Translations under genes and position numbers: made by a program
Source of the DNA: Medicago truncatula
Taxonomy: Eukaryota; Streptophyta; Magnoliopsida; Fabales; Fabaceae
Reading direction: 5' to 3'
DNA length: 64,000 nt
Assembly: GCF_003473485.1 (NCBI RefSeq)
Contig: NC_053043.1
Location: 2,614,001 to 2,678,000 of the forward strand
Notes under the pieces: generated by a model
What the model saw: the letters and a program-made list of their open reading frames with translations, nothing else
Database searches by the model: none
What the model was told of the DNA's origin: nothing
Shown: piece after piece, positions 20,076 through 33,639 of the stretch
How positions within the stretch are numbered: position 1 is the first letter of the stretch
Layout: every line of letters begins with the position of its first letter

Positions 20076-23000
20076 ATACATTAACAATGTAATGACTCCT
20101 CGGATCACGAATGTTGTGTTTACGAAGATTAATTTAACTATCTACAAAGGTCTAACGGCGCAGCTTGTTGTCCGCTTGCCTTCTATTCATGTGTAATTAA
20201 TTATTGATATATTGAAATTAGGTATGAAAAGGAAAAAAATATTATAAAGACATTGATACAACACTAAACCGTGTTAGGGGAACCTGATCCTCTTTGTTTG
20301 TCATCTTTCATGACTTATGGGGGGGTTTCCTGGATAGATAGTTTGCTTAAATAAAGTCCATTCATATTATAATAATTCGTTTCAAGAAGTTATATTAAAA
20401 TTGTACCCAAAAAAAAGTTATATTAAAATAAGTTGAAAACAGTTGACAAATATGCAACAAATTACTTGTTTTTATAGTATAAATATTTATGTCACATTAA
20501 AAAAGCATAAATATTAATATTATAAGCTCTAAGTATTTTTCTTAGGAAAACAAACCTTTAATTTTTTTTAGGAAACCAAACCCTGTTTTGTTAGCGTCAG
20601 AGCAGTTTACTATCAATTTGTCAACTAATTGTTGAAACAATATAATTAGCATTCGATCACGTCATTTAGTACTTACTTCTAGTTCTTTCGTCTTCTTATA
20701 TTTGTTGTTTTTGTTTCACACGAATTCAATTTACTAAATTTATACACAGAGCTACCTTATGATCAGTATATATAGCAGGAGCAGTTTTACCTTCTTTTTT
20801 AGGGCAAGAGAAGTTGGTACTTGAATGGAAAATATCAACATGTCAGAATCATAAAACGGTTTCACTTGTTAACTTAAACAACACGTAATATTATTAATCT
20901 ACTATTTTGACTCTTTGGTTGTGTTTTATTTCACTTAATACTACCAATAAAGAACAACAAAGAAAATGAATTGACTACTTAGATAGTCAAAATGGTCTTA
21001 TCCTCTGGTTCCTAATCCTAAATCATTTACATAGTAGTTGTTTACTTAAACCATTCCCAACTTCTTATAGCATGAACTACTCAAATTTAGACATGTTTGA
21101 AAAAGTATGTTGCGTGAGGAAAACGGTATGTCATAAATTTTAAAATGGTGTTTTAACTTTTAACTAGTAAAATGTGAAAATGGGTAAACAGTTTTAGTAG
21201 TTGGATGTGTGAGAGACTTCCATTATAATATTTGAATGCATTAAAGTTGCAAACACATTTTCTAGTGTTTGTTAAATTAGTTATTTTGTTTTTTTGACAA
21301 TTTAATTCTATTAATACAATCAAAAGAGATACTTTCTGGATGCTTTTGCAATTTTGATACATTCATTCATTATCGTCACATCACCACAATATTTAGCGAT
21401 GAAAATTATTGTTTATTCATGAGATGACGCGAAATCTCTTATATGCAAATGGTACATCTAATTAATATGAATATCTTAAAAGATTAAAAAAAAAAACAAG
21501 AAGTTTTTAGATGAAATTTTATTAATAATATTATGGATGCATCTAATACAGACCTCTAAAAAAAGTCTAAAATAGATGCGTCCTTCTCCACCATTTAGAA
21601 TTGTGTAGGGTTTGTGATGTGTGTTTGTGATGATGAGGGGAGTTTTATGCTTCCTAAAACTCTTTGCCCCACTCTAGTTTGCTCCACAAAAGTAAGTGAA
21701 TCGTTGGATTCTTACACTATGAACTAGGTGCATGATCTATAACTCAATAACATCAATTTAGCTTGTTGCAGAGAAAGTTGTGGATTATTACAATCAATGT
21801 CAAAATGACATCACAAAATTCAGTACTATTTCAGATGAAAACAAAAGATTTTGTAATTTATATTTTACAAACTATTATGTCAAGTTTACTTGAAATTTAA
21901 AAACAAGCGAATGATGCAACTTATATCTCAACCAAAAAAACCTTATTTTTAGTTAGTCCTCACATTTTTATTGATGTTCTACTATAAATCTTTAAATTGA
22001 TATCTAATGAAATGTTGTAAGTTATTTTCTCAAAAAAGAAAAACAATACATGAGATAGACGGCTAATGTTGGAATTGGTTTGAATATAAAACATGGTCTA
22101 GTATTTAATTTACAATGTGGGACCAAATGTTGACTAAAGGAATGTTTATGCATATAAATCAACGAGGGTCAATTGTCCATGTCAACCGCACCAAGGCTAA
22201 TTAATTTGGTGGAATTTCGTTTTGTCCACAAAACCAATGATTATCAAAGGACTCTTGTCACTCTTTGAAATGCAAAGATCACCGTGTGAAAGATGAAGGC
22301 GTGACTGACTTTCATACTTGCTAGTCAATTCTGATAGAGATTGCTTCAAGTAAAAACAACCCTAAAAAATGTTTATATTTTACCCTTAAATCATTTGGAA
22401 ACCAAATGCTTACATTAGTTAGATTGGTTAAATGATCATTAGACCTTATATTATTAATGAATAAACTAATGCCAAGGCAAAGTAAGATAGGATAAATTGT
22501 ATGAAGCACAGATACAAACACGACACTGACATAGATATATCGACATTCATAAAAATTTCATAAAATTATATAATTCAATGTAATTATAAATGCATGTGTC
22601 CGACACGACACATGTTCAACATCAAGACACGTTTAATCTAAAGAATATATATGCATATCGAATAGATCATAGATCATCTAGAGTCTTGTAAGAGGATCCA
22701 ATCCATTGGGGTTGACTCAACAAGCTTACCAACAACACAACACAACACTCCCCACTTTTGATTAAATCAACAAATAAAGCAAGGTGTACAAAACACATGT
22801 GCTAATGAGAAAGCCTTCTACCAATTCTAGTTCTAGTTTTATTTTATGTATATACTCGTGGCCACAAATTCGCGTCCATTTTAGGTTTTTTAATTTCTTT
22901 TCAATTTTCATTTACCCATTTCTTTATCGTTTTCCTCCCTTTCTTTTTGTCGCATTTAAATAATTTTTTCTGATCTTTTTTATTCTTTACCTGGCCAAGT

Positions 23001-23971
23001 TATCATGGAATTGCAGCTCATCATTCAAATACTGAGACGTGTCTTGTGCCATCCTGCATAACACGTGACCCTCGTCCATGTATATATAAAACAGATAAAT
23101 ATTTCTAGTAATAATAGTTCTAACTTTTTTTTTTTTTAATTTGTACAATGCACATCTCAATATTACAAGAGCATGACGTCAATAAAATAACTATCTATAC
23201 GAAAAGAAATTACCCCCCCACCCCCCCACAAAAAAAGTGTATTCTTGATAAAAAAAAATATACACAATATTTATTGTACATTATACATAGTACAAATTAA
23301 TTATGATGGTGTCAATATATTATTAAAAAATATTATTAACGACTAATAAGTAAATTTATATTGTTCTTCTAAAAAAATTATATTGTTTGAATACATTTGT
23401 ACAAATGCTCTTCATTGTTGGTGTACTCAAATTATTGGTATAAATAACATCTTTAAGTGATTTCTCTAAAAAAAACATCTTTAAGTGATTTGATTGAATG
23501 CCTATTTATGAAATATATATTTATATATTTGCTAAAAAAATCTGTTACAATATTCAGAACTTTTTTTCTTCATGAAAACAATATTCAAAACGTATTTACG
23601 ACTCAACCACATAATATATATATTTTTTTTAATCTTTCATAATCTGTATTTATTTAAGTATGTAAAGAGGATTTTTTATTTTTTACACATGCATGCATGT
23701 ACAAAAGTGAAGGCAAATGCAAATAAAATGAATGGGTAAGTGAGAAGATTAAAAAAAAAAAAAAACTAGTCAACCCTTTATTCTTCTATTGTTTTTGACT
23801 CATGGTAGTATGAAGAGGTCCCTTTCGCTGTTGCAGGCGTGCTTGCTAGGTGGGTCCTTTGACTCTTTCCACCTCAACTCAACCAGCTCATAAGCATGAC
23901 GTCAACTTTCTTCATTTCTAGCCGTTAATTCATTTCTCTATATTTTCCTCCATCCTACCTTAAAAAATATT
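20076..23971. other. Gene-poor AT-rich region
   Basis: No coding frame longer than chance. A stretch at about 22505-22630 with 'gtgtccgacacgacac' resembles sequences at about 47.6 kb and 59.95-60.1 kb and is probably a dispersed repeat. C-rich simple sequence occurs at 23213-23228. No regulatory RNA was recognised. Confidence 0.45.
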
Positions 23972-24471
23972 GAGTTAAATATGTTTTTGATCCCTATAAA
24001 TATATCAACTTTTCGTTTTAGTTCCTCTAAAATATTTCTTCAACTTTCAGTCCCTCAAAAAATTTTCATCTTCATTTTTGGTCCCTCTCTTAAAGTAAAC
24101 TCATATGTAGAATACATATTTTTGAATAAAATTATGCAGAAAAATGCATAATATTATAAGAAACTCTCCCAAAAAAAAATAGATTTTTTTAACAAAACAT
24201 GAATTTAATATGAATTTTTATATGTTTAACGGTAAAAAATTCATAATTAATTTATGTTTTGTTAAAAAATTCTAATTTTTTGGGGTAATATTTTTTACAA
24301 TATTCTACACATTTCTGCACAATTTCATTAAAAAATACAAAAATTAACTTAAAAATAGGTACCAAAAGTAGTGATTGAAAATTTTATAGGGACTAAAAGT
24401 TGAAGGAAAAATTTAGAGGGACTAAAACAAAAAGTTGGTATATTTATAGGGACCAAAAACATATTTAACCC
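23972..24471. mobile_element. Mutator-like MITE, 500 bp, 9-bp target duplication
   Basis: AAAAATATT is duplicated at 23963-23971 and 24472-24480. The ends are inverted repeats of roughly 110 bp: the left begins GAGTTAAATATGTTTTTGAT and the right ends ACCAAAAACATATTTAACCC. A 9-bp duplication and long inverted ends are the Mutator-like pattern. No transposase frame is present. Confidence 0.85.
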
Positions 24472-24525
24472 AAAAATATTTAAGGAAATAATTATTGTAC
24501 GTGGTTTTTTAACTAGTACAATAAT

Positions 24526-24656
24526 CTGTAATGTTAGCTCAATTGATAAGGATATTATATATTATAGATAGTGATCGGAATTCAAATTTTACACATCATA
24601 TTTGTCCACGTTTAAAACATGCGAGTTTAACAACTAGCTTATCTGATAAAAAAAGA
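24526..24656 (+). mobile_element. tRNA-derived SINE, diverged copy
   Basis: An A-box-like gttagctcaattgataagg is followed by 'gatattatatattatagata' and a weak B-box (ggaattcaaat). It ends in a short A-run and shares its layout with the better copy at 37798-37933. Confidence 0.5.
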
Positions 24657-25749
24657 TAATATTAACATCATTTATACTTGAGTGATTTTGTGTTTGATGA
24701 TTTTAGTGACTTTATTTTATATATTATTTTATTGATCATTCTTTTTCATTAATATAATTTATTTATCAATTAAATTTACTAATTTACTAAATTTATCAAT
24801 TTGAGAAGAATTCAATCATTCAAGTATTTTTCATAGTAATTTCGATGAACGATTGTCCACAGGTCTTAGCTGTGACAAAAAAAATAGTGGAGATTGTTAG
24901 GTCGTACATAATGATGGGTTCAAAACCCGACAATATGTATGAATTGTTTATTTTTTTTAAAAATGTTAATAATTTTTTTTTTTTGACACAAGAAAATGTT
25001 AATAAATATTCTTAAGAGATTTGACAAGATATTTAAAGTGGAAATTTTATATTAGAAGTTGTGTATTCAACATATTAAAACATAAAAAGAAATATTTGTT
25101 TCTATATCAAAATTATCAATTGTTTTTATTTTTGAACTCTTAAGTGTCCTAAAAATATATGTGATGTAGTATCATTAACTATACTCCTAATGCAAAAGAG
25201 AACTATAAGGGCGCGGGGAGCTATCAAATGAACCATCTGAAACAAATATACTCGGTAAGTATCAAATAAACTTCACCTTATTTTAATAATCACAAAGCAT
25301 ATTGTAAGTCAATTTCCTCGCAAATTCAAAGAGAACTGAAATGTATTATGGATCTGACCTAACTTCTGTTATTGGATCAAAATACACCCAAGACTTTCCA
25401 TTCTTAATTTTTTTTTTTTGCATCATATTTTTGTCAACATCTTTCATGTCCTTGTCAAATGAATATATAGATTTTACCCTAAAAACTGGATCTATAGATT
25501 TGAAAATTTATTGAATAATGACATTTAGCATACGAAGTCAATACATATTTTCGTTATATGTTTGACAAAAAAAAAAAACAATGGGTAAGCTAATTTATAT
25601 GTGATTCATATATGGTAAATAACAGATAATTAAGTTAGCCCATTCAAAAAAATTGACGTTAAATATGATAAAAATGAGACTTTAAGCCAAGGGATTCCTA
25701 TAAATGGAATTTGAAACTGAAATATTGCAGAAGTGAATTAAGAACAAGT
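24657..25749. other. Intergenic, no gene seen
   Basis: AT-rich. A stretch at about 24995-25160 has 'aatgttaataaatattctta' and 'ttaagtgtcctaaa' ends resembling the MITE-like segment at 26380-26545. Confidence 0.4.
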
Positions 25750-25870
25750 AACTGACCTTGTCAAAGCAAAAAACGTAGCCGACATGTTGACTAAAGAAGT
25801 GACCATCAAAGTGTTTAAGAAATTAAGAAGTTTTTTTGAGTTAGATCGAACATTTATACATAATTTTTAA
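25750..25870 (+). pseudogene. Ty1-copia polymerase C-terminal fragment
   Basis: One open phase reads QVTDLVKAKNVADMLTKEVT, followed by about 20 more residues to a TAA. The ADMLTK motif is the well-known C-terminal RNase H end of copia polyproteins. Nothing else of the element is recognisable nearby. Confidence 0.5.
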
Positions 25871-26379
25871 GTTGATAGCGTTACGCTACTTTCGACACAT
25901 CTATAAAATCACTTGAATAAAACTCAACCATATTTGATTATTTGTTCGCATCAAAAGCTGCAAATGACTTTGTGAGATTCAAATTAAAAACACTAGAAGT
26001 TAAAGAGTGTTGTCTAAGTTTCTTCATTTACGCATACGGTGCTTTCATATCAAGCACATCAATATCATACATATTGCAAATTTCAATAACCTTATATATA
26101 AGTTCTTTCCACTCCTCATTCTTCATTTCTTGTAATTGTTTGTTTTTTGATATCATTGACAAGTTACAAACATTCAAAAAATCTTGATCACACCTTTGTA
26201 ACACTACACTCAAATCATATACTAGTATTTTAAAAAAAATGGGGATTGCATGCGTGGCTTTTAGCCACACATAGGCTTATAGTGAGTCCTCCTGCGTTGA
26301 TTTCATAAATGTTGAAAAAATATGCAATTTAACCAAAAAATTTCAATTCCCTCTACTTTTTTCTTGGGAAATGCTAACA

Positions 26380-26545
26380 AGTACCTTTGAAGCACTCTTT
26401 AAGAAGTCTAATAAAGAAATTTTATATTAAAATTGTGCATTCATTACATTGAAATTTTGAAAATTGACTTTTGCTTCGTTAAACTTACCAATTATTTCTA
26501 TTTTAGTCTTCTTAAAGATGTCCTAAACACTTGTTAGTATAACCT
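26380..26545. mobile_element. Possible MITE with inverted 'gctaacaagt' ends
   Basis: Left 'atgctaacaagtacc' and right 'cacttgttagtataacc' are approximate inverted repeats. Related 'ggtcatg.taac' phrases occur at about 32384 and 48228. Boundaries and target duplication are not established. Confidence 0.4.
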
Positions 26546-26600
26546 TTTTTTCTTTTATATATGTGCATCTAATTGTTGTGTTTAAACCATATGATATACT

Positions 26601-26685
26601 ACGTGCTTGTGAACTTAGTTCAGTTGTTATGTACAATACATAATATGTACAAGGTGCGGGGTTCAATCATCCGTAAAAAAAAAAA
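26601..26685 (+). mobile_element. tRNA-derived SINE, short copy
   Basis: A-box-like cttagttcagttg (about 26614-26626), B-box-like ggggttcaatcatcc (about 26659-26672) and an A-run tail. Same family layout as 37798-37933. Confidence 0.5.
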
Positions 26686-28340
26686 CCTTATACACATCTT
26701 CTCAAATAATTAATTTTTTTTTGACAAAATCTTCTCAAATATTTGATCTCAGATTGTTGTGCTTGTTTATCATTACTCTTGTAAAATAAAATAAACGCAA
26801 AAGTCTCAACCCAGATTATAAACTTTAGTCAATATGATGATGAGATTATCACGATATCTAATCTGAAAGATTAATTGAACATAAGCTAGCACAACGCCAA
26901 ATATTAAGGTTGACATTGACTTAATTTAAGCTCGGTTTCAATTTGTTTCTTCTGAGAAAGTAAAGCTACTCCATTTAATTAGTATTTGACATCAAACATA
27001 AGTATTGTGCAGTAGTTGAAAATTAAAATCTTCAATTGCTTTATTATTTGATTACCTAAAGCCATAATACTAGTAGTAGTATAATAGTATTCAGTTTTAT
27101 CTTTCTCAGCTAAAGAAGGAGCAGTTTTAGGGACAAAACAAAAGACATACGAATTTGGTCCATGCTACAGTTATGTCTGGTCAAGTACAAGTTACGTTGT
27201 GTTTCAGTTTCACTAACTCTCGTGATATACACGCGCTTACCGACTGCGATTTGGTCACTTTTTAAAAATTAAAATGTTAATACATCATGGTTCATGGTGT
27301 TAGCTTAAGAGAAAAAAAATATTGGTTTTGTGTGTACACCATGGTGGTAGTGCTACGATGTCTATATTGAGAAATATTATGACTGTATTATTTGGACCAT
27401 CAAATGGTCCTCAAGTTTATCATGAAGAACACTTTTTTGAATGATTAAAATTGTGCACCACGTCTATAATTTATCAAAGAAAATTGTGGATCACATATGA
27501 AGCTTAATGCATATGAAATGTCAAAGAAGGAGGAAACTAATAAGAATAGTCATGTTTGTATAAAGAGAAATATTCTTGCTATAATTATTTTACACATACA
27601 TTGAATTATATATATAATTGATAAAATATGAGTATTTAATTTGTTGTCATAATGATAATTGTTTGATTGGCTTTAAAAAAAAAATACAATTCTTTGATTT
27701 TCTTGTCACAAATGATACGTAAGAGAACTTCAATAGTTCCATTATAGTTGACAAAATGTTCGTAGTTAATGTTTAAAAATAAAAGTTACACATGTTGTAG
27801 ACCAACGTATGAATCCATGAATTTAAACCACATAACCAACGGTCTAAACGGTCGAAGCAAAGTCTTGAGATCGGTCGATCTTAGAATGATATATTATCGA
27901 ACATATTTATAATGTCTTTTTCACCCAGCATGGTTAATAGAATCAATGGATAGATGACTTGTTTTGTTACGGAGTATTTATATTTAACTTAATCATGTTA
28001 AAAAGATTTGGATCGTACTCTTGAAAATTAGTATTAGACCCTCTAGTCTAGTTTGGTTCATGAGTCCAATTATACTCTCATCTTCAAATCGACTTTGATA
28101 CCATGTTAAATAAGTTGTTACCTCATAAGATAATGGAGCTCAAACACATATCTAAATCCACCAATTCTAGAATTTTGTCAATGTAGAACCCTACAATATT
28201 ACAACTACGATACCCACACTCTGATCAGGTGTAAGTCCTTGGGTCAAATTCTCACATTGATATCTTTAATTTGAATATGATATCATATTAAATGAGTTGG
28301 ATTTTACTTGTGAAAGCTAGTTCATAATTGAATCTTCAAT

Positions 28341-28399
<59 letters not shown>

Positions 28400-28789
28400 T
28401 CAATCACATTTTGAAAGCCATGGGATTAATTTCAACCATATGATCGATATTTTATAGATAAAAGGCCACCACACCATCTCCATTATGGTCAATCCAATAT
28501 CATCATCCTCACAAAACTTTATACACAAGGAACAAAATTGTCCACACGGCATGTACTACAATTCTTTATATACTATTATATTTTATTCAATAAAGCAAGA
28601 CAAAGAGAAAACAAACCCAAGACAATTAATAATTTAATCATAGGAACATATACTAAATTATATTTAATAAAGAAAGAATTAGAATTAGATTCAAAATTCT
28701 CTAATATTTTCACTCATTTGTCAAATCACCACCTTGTAATGTCAACCAAATTCCGGTCATTTCCGGGGTCCATATCCTTCTAACCATTC
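26686..28789. other. Intergenic; upstream region of the bHLH gene
   Basis: No gene seen. A (TA)n microsatellite lies at about 28345-28395. The last few hundred bases are presumably promoter of the bHLH gene. Confidence 0.45.
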
Positions 28790-28799
28790 CATATATAAA
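28790..28799 (+). promoter_or_regulatory. Probable TATA box of the bHLH gene
   Basis: CATATATAAAT lies about 150 bp upstream of the ATG, leaving room for a 5' untranslated region of ~120 nt. A second TATA-like motif at about 28921 is too close to the ATG. Confidence 0.4.
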
Positions 28800-28945
28800 T
28801 ATTATCCCAATGAGCTTATAAACATAGTTGATTTTGAGTGTGATATCATTGTTAACTCAAAGAAGAAGAGTTCTAACACAGAAACTTGTTATTGGCAAAA
28901 ATATAAACATATAGATTCTCTTTATAAATAGCAACAAATCTTAAC

Positions 28946-31110
28946 ATGGCAGAGGAGTTTCATGCTGGAATTTGTGGTGAAACATGGTGGAATATTAATA
29001 ATTCAACAAGAAGTGTATTCCCTCTTATGATGAATTCATCATCAACATGTTCTGTTGCAGCTAATGATGTAGGAAACTATAGTACTTGGCAAAATGATTT
29101 TTTGGGTTTGAAGGAAACAATAAGAACTTGTTCTGATATTGAAGTTAATAACTTTGATGTTTCTGATTGTTCTCTAAGTTTTCTTGATCCTCAGAAGCCA
29201 CAAATCATGGGTTTTGACCTCTTATCTCCAACTTCATCTAATTGGAATCAGTCCCTATTGTAAGTTCTCATAATTTTTTTAAAAAAATTTCTTTAATTGT
29301 TTTATCTTATTGTTCCATTTGAAAAAAAGGAACAATTAGGTATAAAAGTTAGTTAGAGATAAAGCATGATTAGAATATATATAACCAGAAAAACAAGTAA
29401 CTTTTATATGAATAGAAACATCATGTTATTTTTCATATATGTTGTAAATTATTTTTCTGCAGTAATGATTCACAAATTCAAAAGGAGTGGAGCACAAAGA
29501 ATTTGTCATCTACAAGTGGAAGCCAAGTTTCAAGAATGGATCAAGAATTTTCCTTAGAACAACAGAATATGAATTCTGGTTTATCATGTGGATATCCAAT
29601 TGGATCAGTTAATAATTCCTATAATTACCCTTCAAGTTTGATACAAAGTTTATTTGATCCAGAACTACAACCTGAACCACAACCACAACCACAAAACTCA
29701 CTTTTTACCAACCCTTCTATGTCCTCCTCCTATTCATCATCCTCCAATGAACTTTCACCAACATGGACTTCCCTTATGAAACATTCAATGCCAAAACAAC
29801 AGCTTAGTGGATTGCTCTTTTCAAACAATACTCCTTTCTGGAATGCTTCAGCTGATGCCCTTAATGACATCAGAGCTGGAGTTTTTGTTTCGTCACAACC
29901 ACAACATCAATCTCCTAATTTTGAAGACAACAAATTTAATTCCCCAAATACTCTATTAAACAAGGTATATAATTATTTATTTACTTTTAACCATATCGAA
30001 CTATTAATAAAATACAGTCGGTCGTTTATCCGCTTTGTGCAACATGATATCGTCTCCATCTATCTTTTATTTATCATTCCTATTAATCATTTTATATATA
30101 TATATATATAAATAAATTTATAAAGAAACTCTCATATGCTACTTCATATATATGTAAACAATCTATGGTTAGCTAAAATTAGGGCTTTTTTTGGCTAAAG
30201 AATAATAACATATTATAAAAATTTATCTATGTGTGCAGCTGAAAAGAGATAAATCTCCAGAAACGAAAAATTCATCAGAAACTGCAGTTAAGAGGCCAAG
30301 AATTGAGACTCCATCTCCATTACCAACTTTTAAGGTATTGTACTATTATATTATAAAGTTTTAATATTCTTGATAATTTTTTTTTTTGACTATTTAAGAT
30401 GTATTTTGCTCTTTTAGATTTGATAAAGTTGATATGTATGGACATGCAGGTCCGGAAAGAGAAGCTAGGGGACCGGATCACAGCCCTTCAGCAATTGGTT
30501 TCACCTTTCGGAAAGGTGAATTTCTTTTTAATGGTTCTCTTTCACTTTTTCCTCTATAGCTACTTTGAAAGTGATATATGTAGAATTTAAACACCTTTAC
30601 CTTTTAAAGACATTAACTAAGGGTAACTAAATTATTTAAACTCACTAGTTACATATTTTTGTTGATCTTAATATTACAGACGGATACAGCATCTGTTCTT
30701 CATGAAGCCATTGAGTACATCAAGTTCCTTCATGATCAAGTCAATGTATGTTTCCATTCTTCTTATAATTAATTAACTTTGTTTTTAAAAAAATCGTAAT
30801 TAGTAATTTGGCTAGCATAAGATCATAGCATAGCTTTCTTATGTTTATAATGAATAAATAAATAAATATAATTGTTTATTAATTAATTTCAGGTTTTGAG
30901 CACTCCATATATGAAAAGTGGATCTCCCATTCAACATCAACAGGTATATATATATATATATGCTATATATATAATAGCTTATCTTGAAATTTATTCTAGG
31001 AAATATATAGAAATCTATCAAATTTACATGGCATGCAAGATATATAAGTATTTATTTTCATAAAAAAAAAATAAAGATTTATGTAATGTTTGGATCTTGA
31101 AAAATTAATT

Positions 31111-31157
<47 letters not shown>

Positions 31158-31323
31158 TTGTATGAAGGATTGTGATAATGTGAATGAGTCAGAAGGGAAA
31201 AAACAAGATTTAAGAAGCCAAGGACTTTGTTTGGTGCCGATTTCAAGCACATTTCCGATGACTAATGAGACTCCTGTCGACTTCTGGACACCTACTTTTG
31301 GAGGTCCACTCTTCGGCCGATAG
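28946..31323 (+). CDS. Atypical bHLH transcription factor, bHLH112-like
   Basis: Seven exons join in frame with GT/AG introns: 28946-29259, 29463-29964, 30239-30334, 30450-30515, 30680-30745, 30893-30943 and 31168-31323, giving 416 aa. The N-terminal two thirds are Ser/Asn/Gln-rich and probably disordered. At residues ~289-350 lies the DNA-binding region: AVKRPRIETPSPLPTFKVRK, then helix 1 (KLGDRITALQQLVSPFGK), then helix 2 (TDTASVLHEAIEYIKFLHDQ). The basic part lacks the His-Glu-Arg residues that read the E-box, as in the bHLH112/bHLH123/bHLH68 group. The C-terminus with DLRSQGLCLVPISSTF and a Trp/Gly end is also characteristic. Plant members act in the nucleus in stress response and development. 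Exon 1 starts at ATG in ACATGG context. Confidence 0.9.
31111..31156. repeat. (TA)n microsatellite at the intron 6 acceptor side of the bHLH gene
   Basis: About 22 TA dinucleotides lie just upstream of the last exon's acceptor (gaag before GATTGTGAT). A second short run sits at the donor side, near 30945-30970. Confidence 0.95.
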
Positions 31324-32270
31324 AAAAAAGATTCTACCAGTAGAGTGTAGTTATGAGTACGACTGAGCATGGAGTGTAAACTAATTGATGACATGAATTA
31401 ATTATATATTTACAAAAACCTTGCATGGTGCAATAGACAATCCATTATCATCACATTTACATTTGTAAGGTAAAAGGAAGAAGACAAGATATTGGTATCC
31501 AAAAGGAGAAAAGCTGAAGAGGCAAAAGAAGGATAAAGGAGGAATGGAAAATAAATAAATAAAAAAGGAAGTAACACTTCAAAGATGTTCTGGGCCATGA
31601 TGTGTTTTATATATGAACTAGAAATTAGAGATAGGTTGTTTAAGATTATACTAGCCCCCATTAGGTTTTTGTAATCAAAAGTTAAAGAGGGGCAGGAACA
31701 AGTGCTAAATTCAGCAGCATTAGACATTAGATTATAGTTTTCTTTGTTCTTGTTTTATGGCTGAATTTAGCATACCTAAAACGCCTTTTGTTCCTGCTAG
31801 TCGATATATTTGAGTAGTATATATCTTTTGAATCATATCATTAATTAAAGGGGGATGCACCCACTTTTAATTTATTATTATTTAGATTAGAAAAAGAAAA
31901 ATGTGCAAAATGTAGTGGATTATATATAGTATTGTGTGACTATTCATTTGATGTTGGTTTCATTTCTTTGGAATGGTCTGGTGGTGGAGATGGCTTTTGT
32001 TACCTCCGTTTTAGAGTTACTTCTTCTCTCAAAGAATGTATTTTTAAATTAGGGCATATGCGACAATGGCTTTTGTAGCACGTATCAAATAATTGTCTCT
32101 GGCAGCCAGTGAATCATTATATATATGGTCCAATCTTGTACATTTTGATCTTCCCCATTACGATTCTTATTGTTGAAACATAAAGAGGATCAAATATTAC
32201 AATTGAATATCAGTATATATTTTTTTTTTGGAGGAATTGAATAATGTTCCATTATTCGATAATATATTTA

Positions 32271-32274
<4 letters not shown>
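31324..32274. other. 3' flank of the bHLH gene and intergenic
   Basis: No gene seen. The first few hundred bases likely contain the 3' untranslated region. Confidence 0.45.

Positions 32275-32342
<68 letters not shown>
32275..32342. repeat. (AT)n microsatellite
   Basis: More than 30 uninterrupted AT dinucleotides. Confidence 0.95.
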
Positions 32343-32346
<4 letters not shown>

Positions 32347-32922
32347 TTGTATTACAAACCTCACCATTAGATTAAATATTTATAAGGTCATGCTAACAAA
32401 TGTCAATAGATTATTTTTGAAGGAAATTTTTTTAGTGAAAAGAGATATTGGTGGAGTTTAAAAAGAAATGTTCAAAGATACAGTACTAATTCAATCAAGT
32501 AACTAAACTACTAATCAGACTCCATGATAACACACTTGATATTGCATATAACGAAACTTTTTTTTTTTTTTTTTACCTCTAGCATGAATAGCCAAATATA
32601 AAAGAACACGTGGAACAAGTGAAATAGATTCGAAGACAAGACTGAAACAATATGTTACCATGTAAAAACAACATACCATAGACCAAAAAGAAAATTTACA
32701 CCGCATAATTAGATGATTTTCCCCACAAAGTATGCAAAGTGTATCCTTTATTTACATCACCAGTTTCCCTTTTGTGATACATATATATTAACTAATTTTT
32801 TGTTTTGTTTTGAAAGAACTAGATTGTGAATCTTATTGAGTAAGATTAATTGTAGTAGAATTGCTCAAAAGCCCCTTAATTTATTGGAACATATATCTTT
32901 TGACTGACACTAATATATCAAA

Positions 32923-33639
32923 GGCTTAATTGCATTTTTCACCCCTATCTTTTGCCAATTGTGCGATTTTGCACCCCATATTTTTAAACGAGCGATTTTG
33001 CACCCCATCTTTTTCCCCCTTTCTGATTTGGAGGCCCCCCCACGTATTTTAGTGATGATGTGTCTGATTTTGATGACGTGTCTTCATTTAATGTTTGCCA
33101 CGTGTGTAAATGTAATTTTCAAAAAACAAAAAATTGATTTTGGAAATTAAAAGAAACGGAAAAAAAAAATTTGGTGACCAAAAAAAAAAGGGAAAAAAAT
33201 TGACAGCTCTGCCATGAACAGAACCGGTAATCGATATTTTTTGTTTAAAAATAATTCTATGAATAAAATCCAAATGGAAAAAAATTAAAATAAATAATTA
33301 GGGTTTTTTAATTGATTTTTGTTTTAATTTTAATTTTATTTTAATTTTATTTTTTTAATTGGTTTTTATTTGTATTTTATTTAATTTTAATTTAACAAGA
33401 TCTGCATTTTCTTTTAATTTCCAAAATCAATTTTTGTTTTTTAAAAATTACATTTACACACGTGGCAAACATTAAATGAAGACACGTCATCAAAATCAGA
33501 CACATCATCGCTAAAACACATGGGGGGCCTCCAAATCAGAAAGGGGGAAAAAGATGGGGTGCAAAATCGCTCGTTTAAAAACATGGGGTGCAAAATCGCA
33601 CAATTGGCAAAAGATAGGGGTGAAAAGTGCAATTAAGCC
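32923..33639. mobile_element. Mutator-like long-TIR (foldback) element, 717 bp, 9-bp target duplication
   Basis: TATATCAAA is duplicated exactly at 32914-32922 and 33640-33648. The arms, about 32923-33150 and 33412-33639, are near-perfect reverse complements over ~230 bp; they start GGCTTAATTGCA and end TGCAATTAAGCC. The arms share phrases such as gcgattttgcacccca. The transcript of either strand would form a long hairpin. No transposase is encoded. Confidence 0.9.

Noticed and set aside
31090..31394. Tyr-Ile repeat ORFs on both strands
   Set aside because: Products of the (TA)n microsatellite; only the last bHLH exon (31168-31323) is real here.
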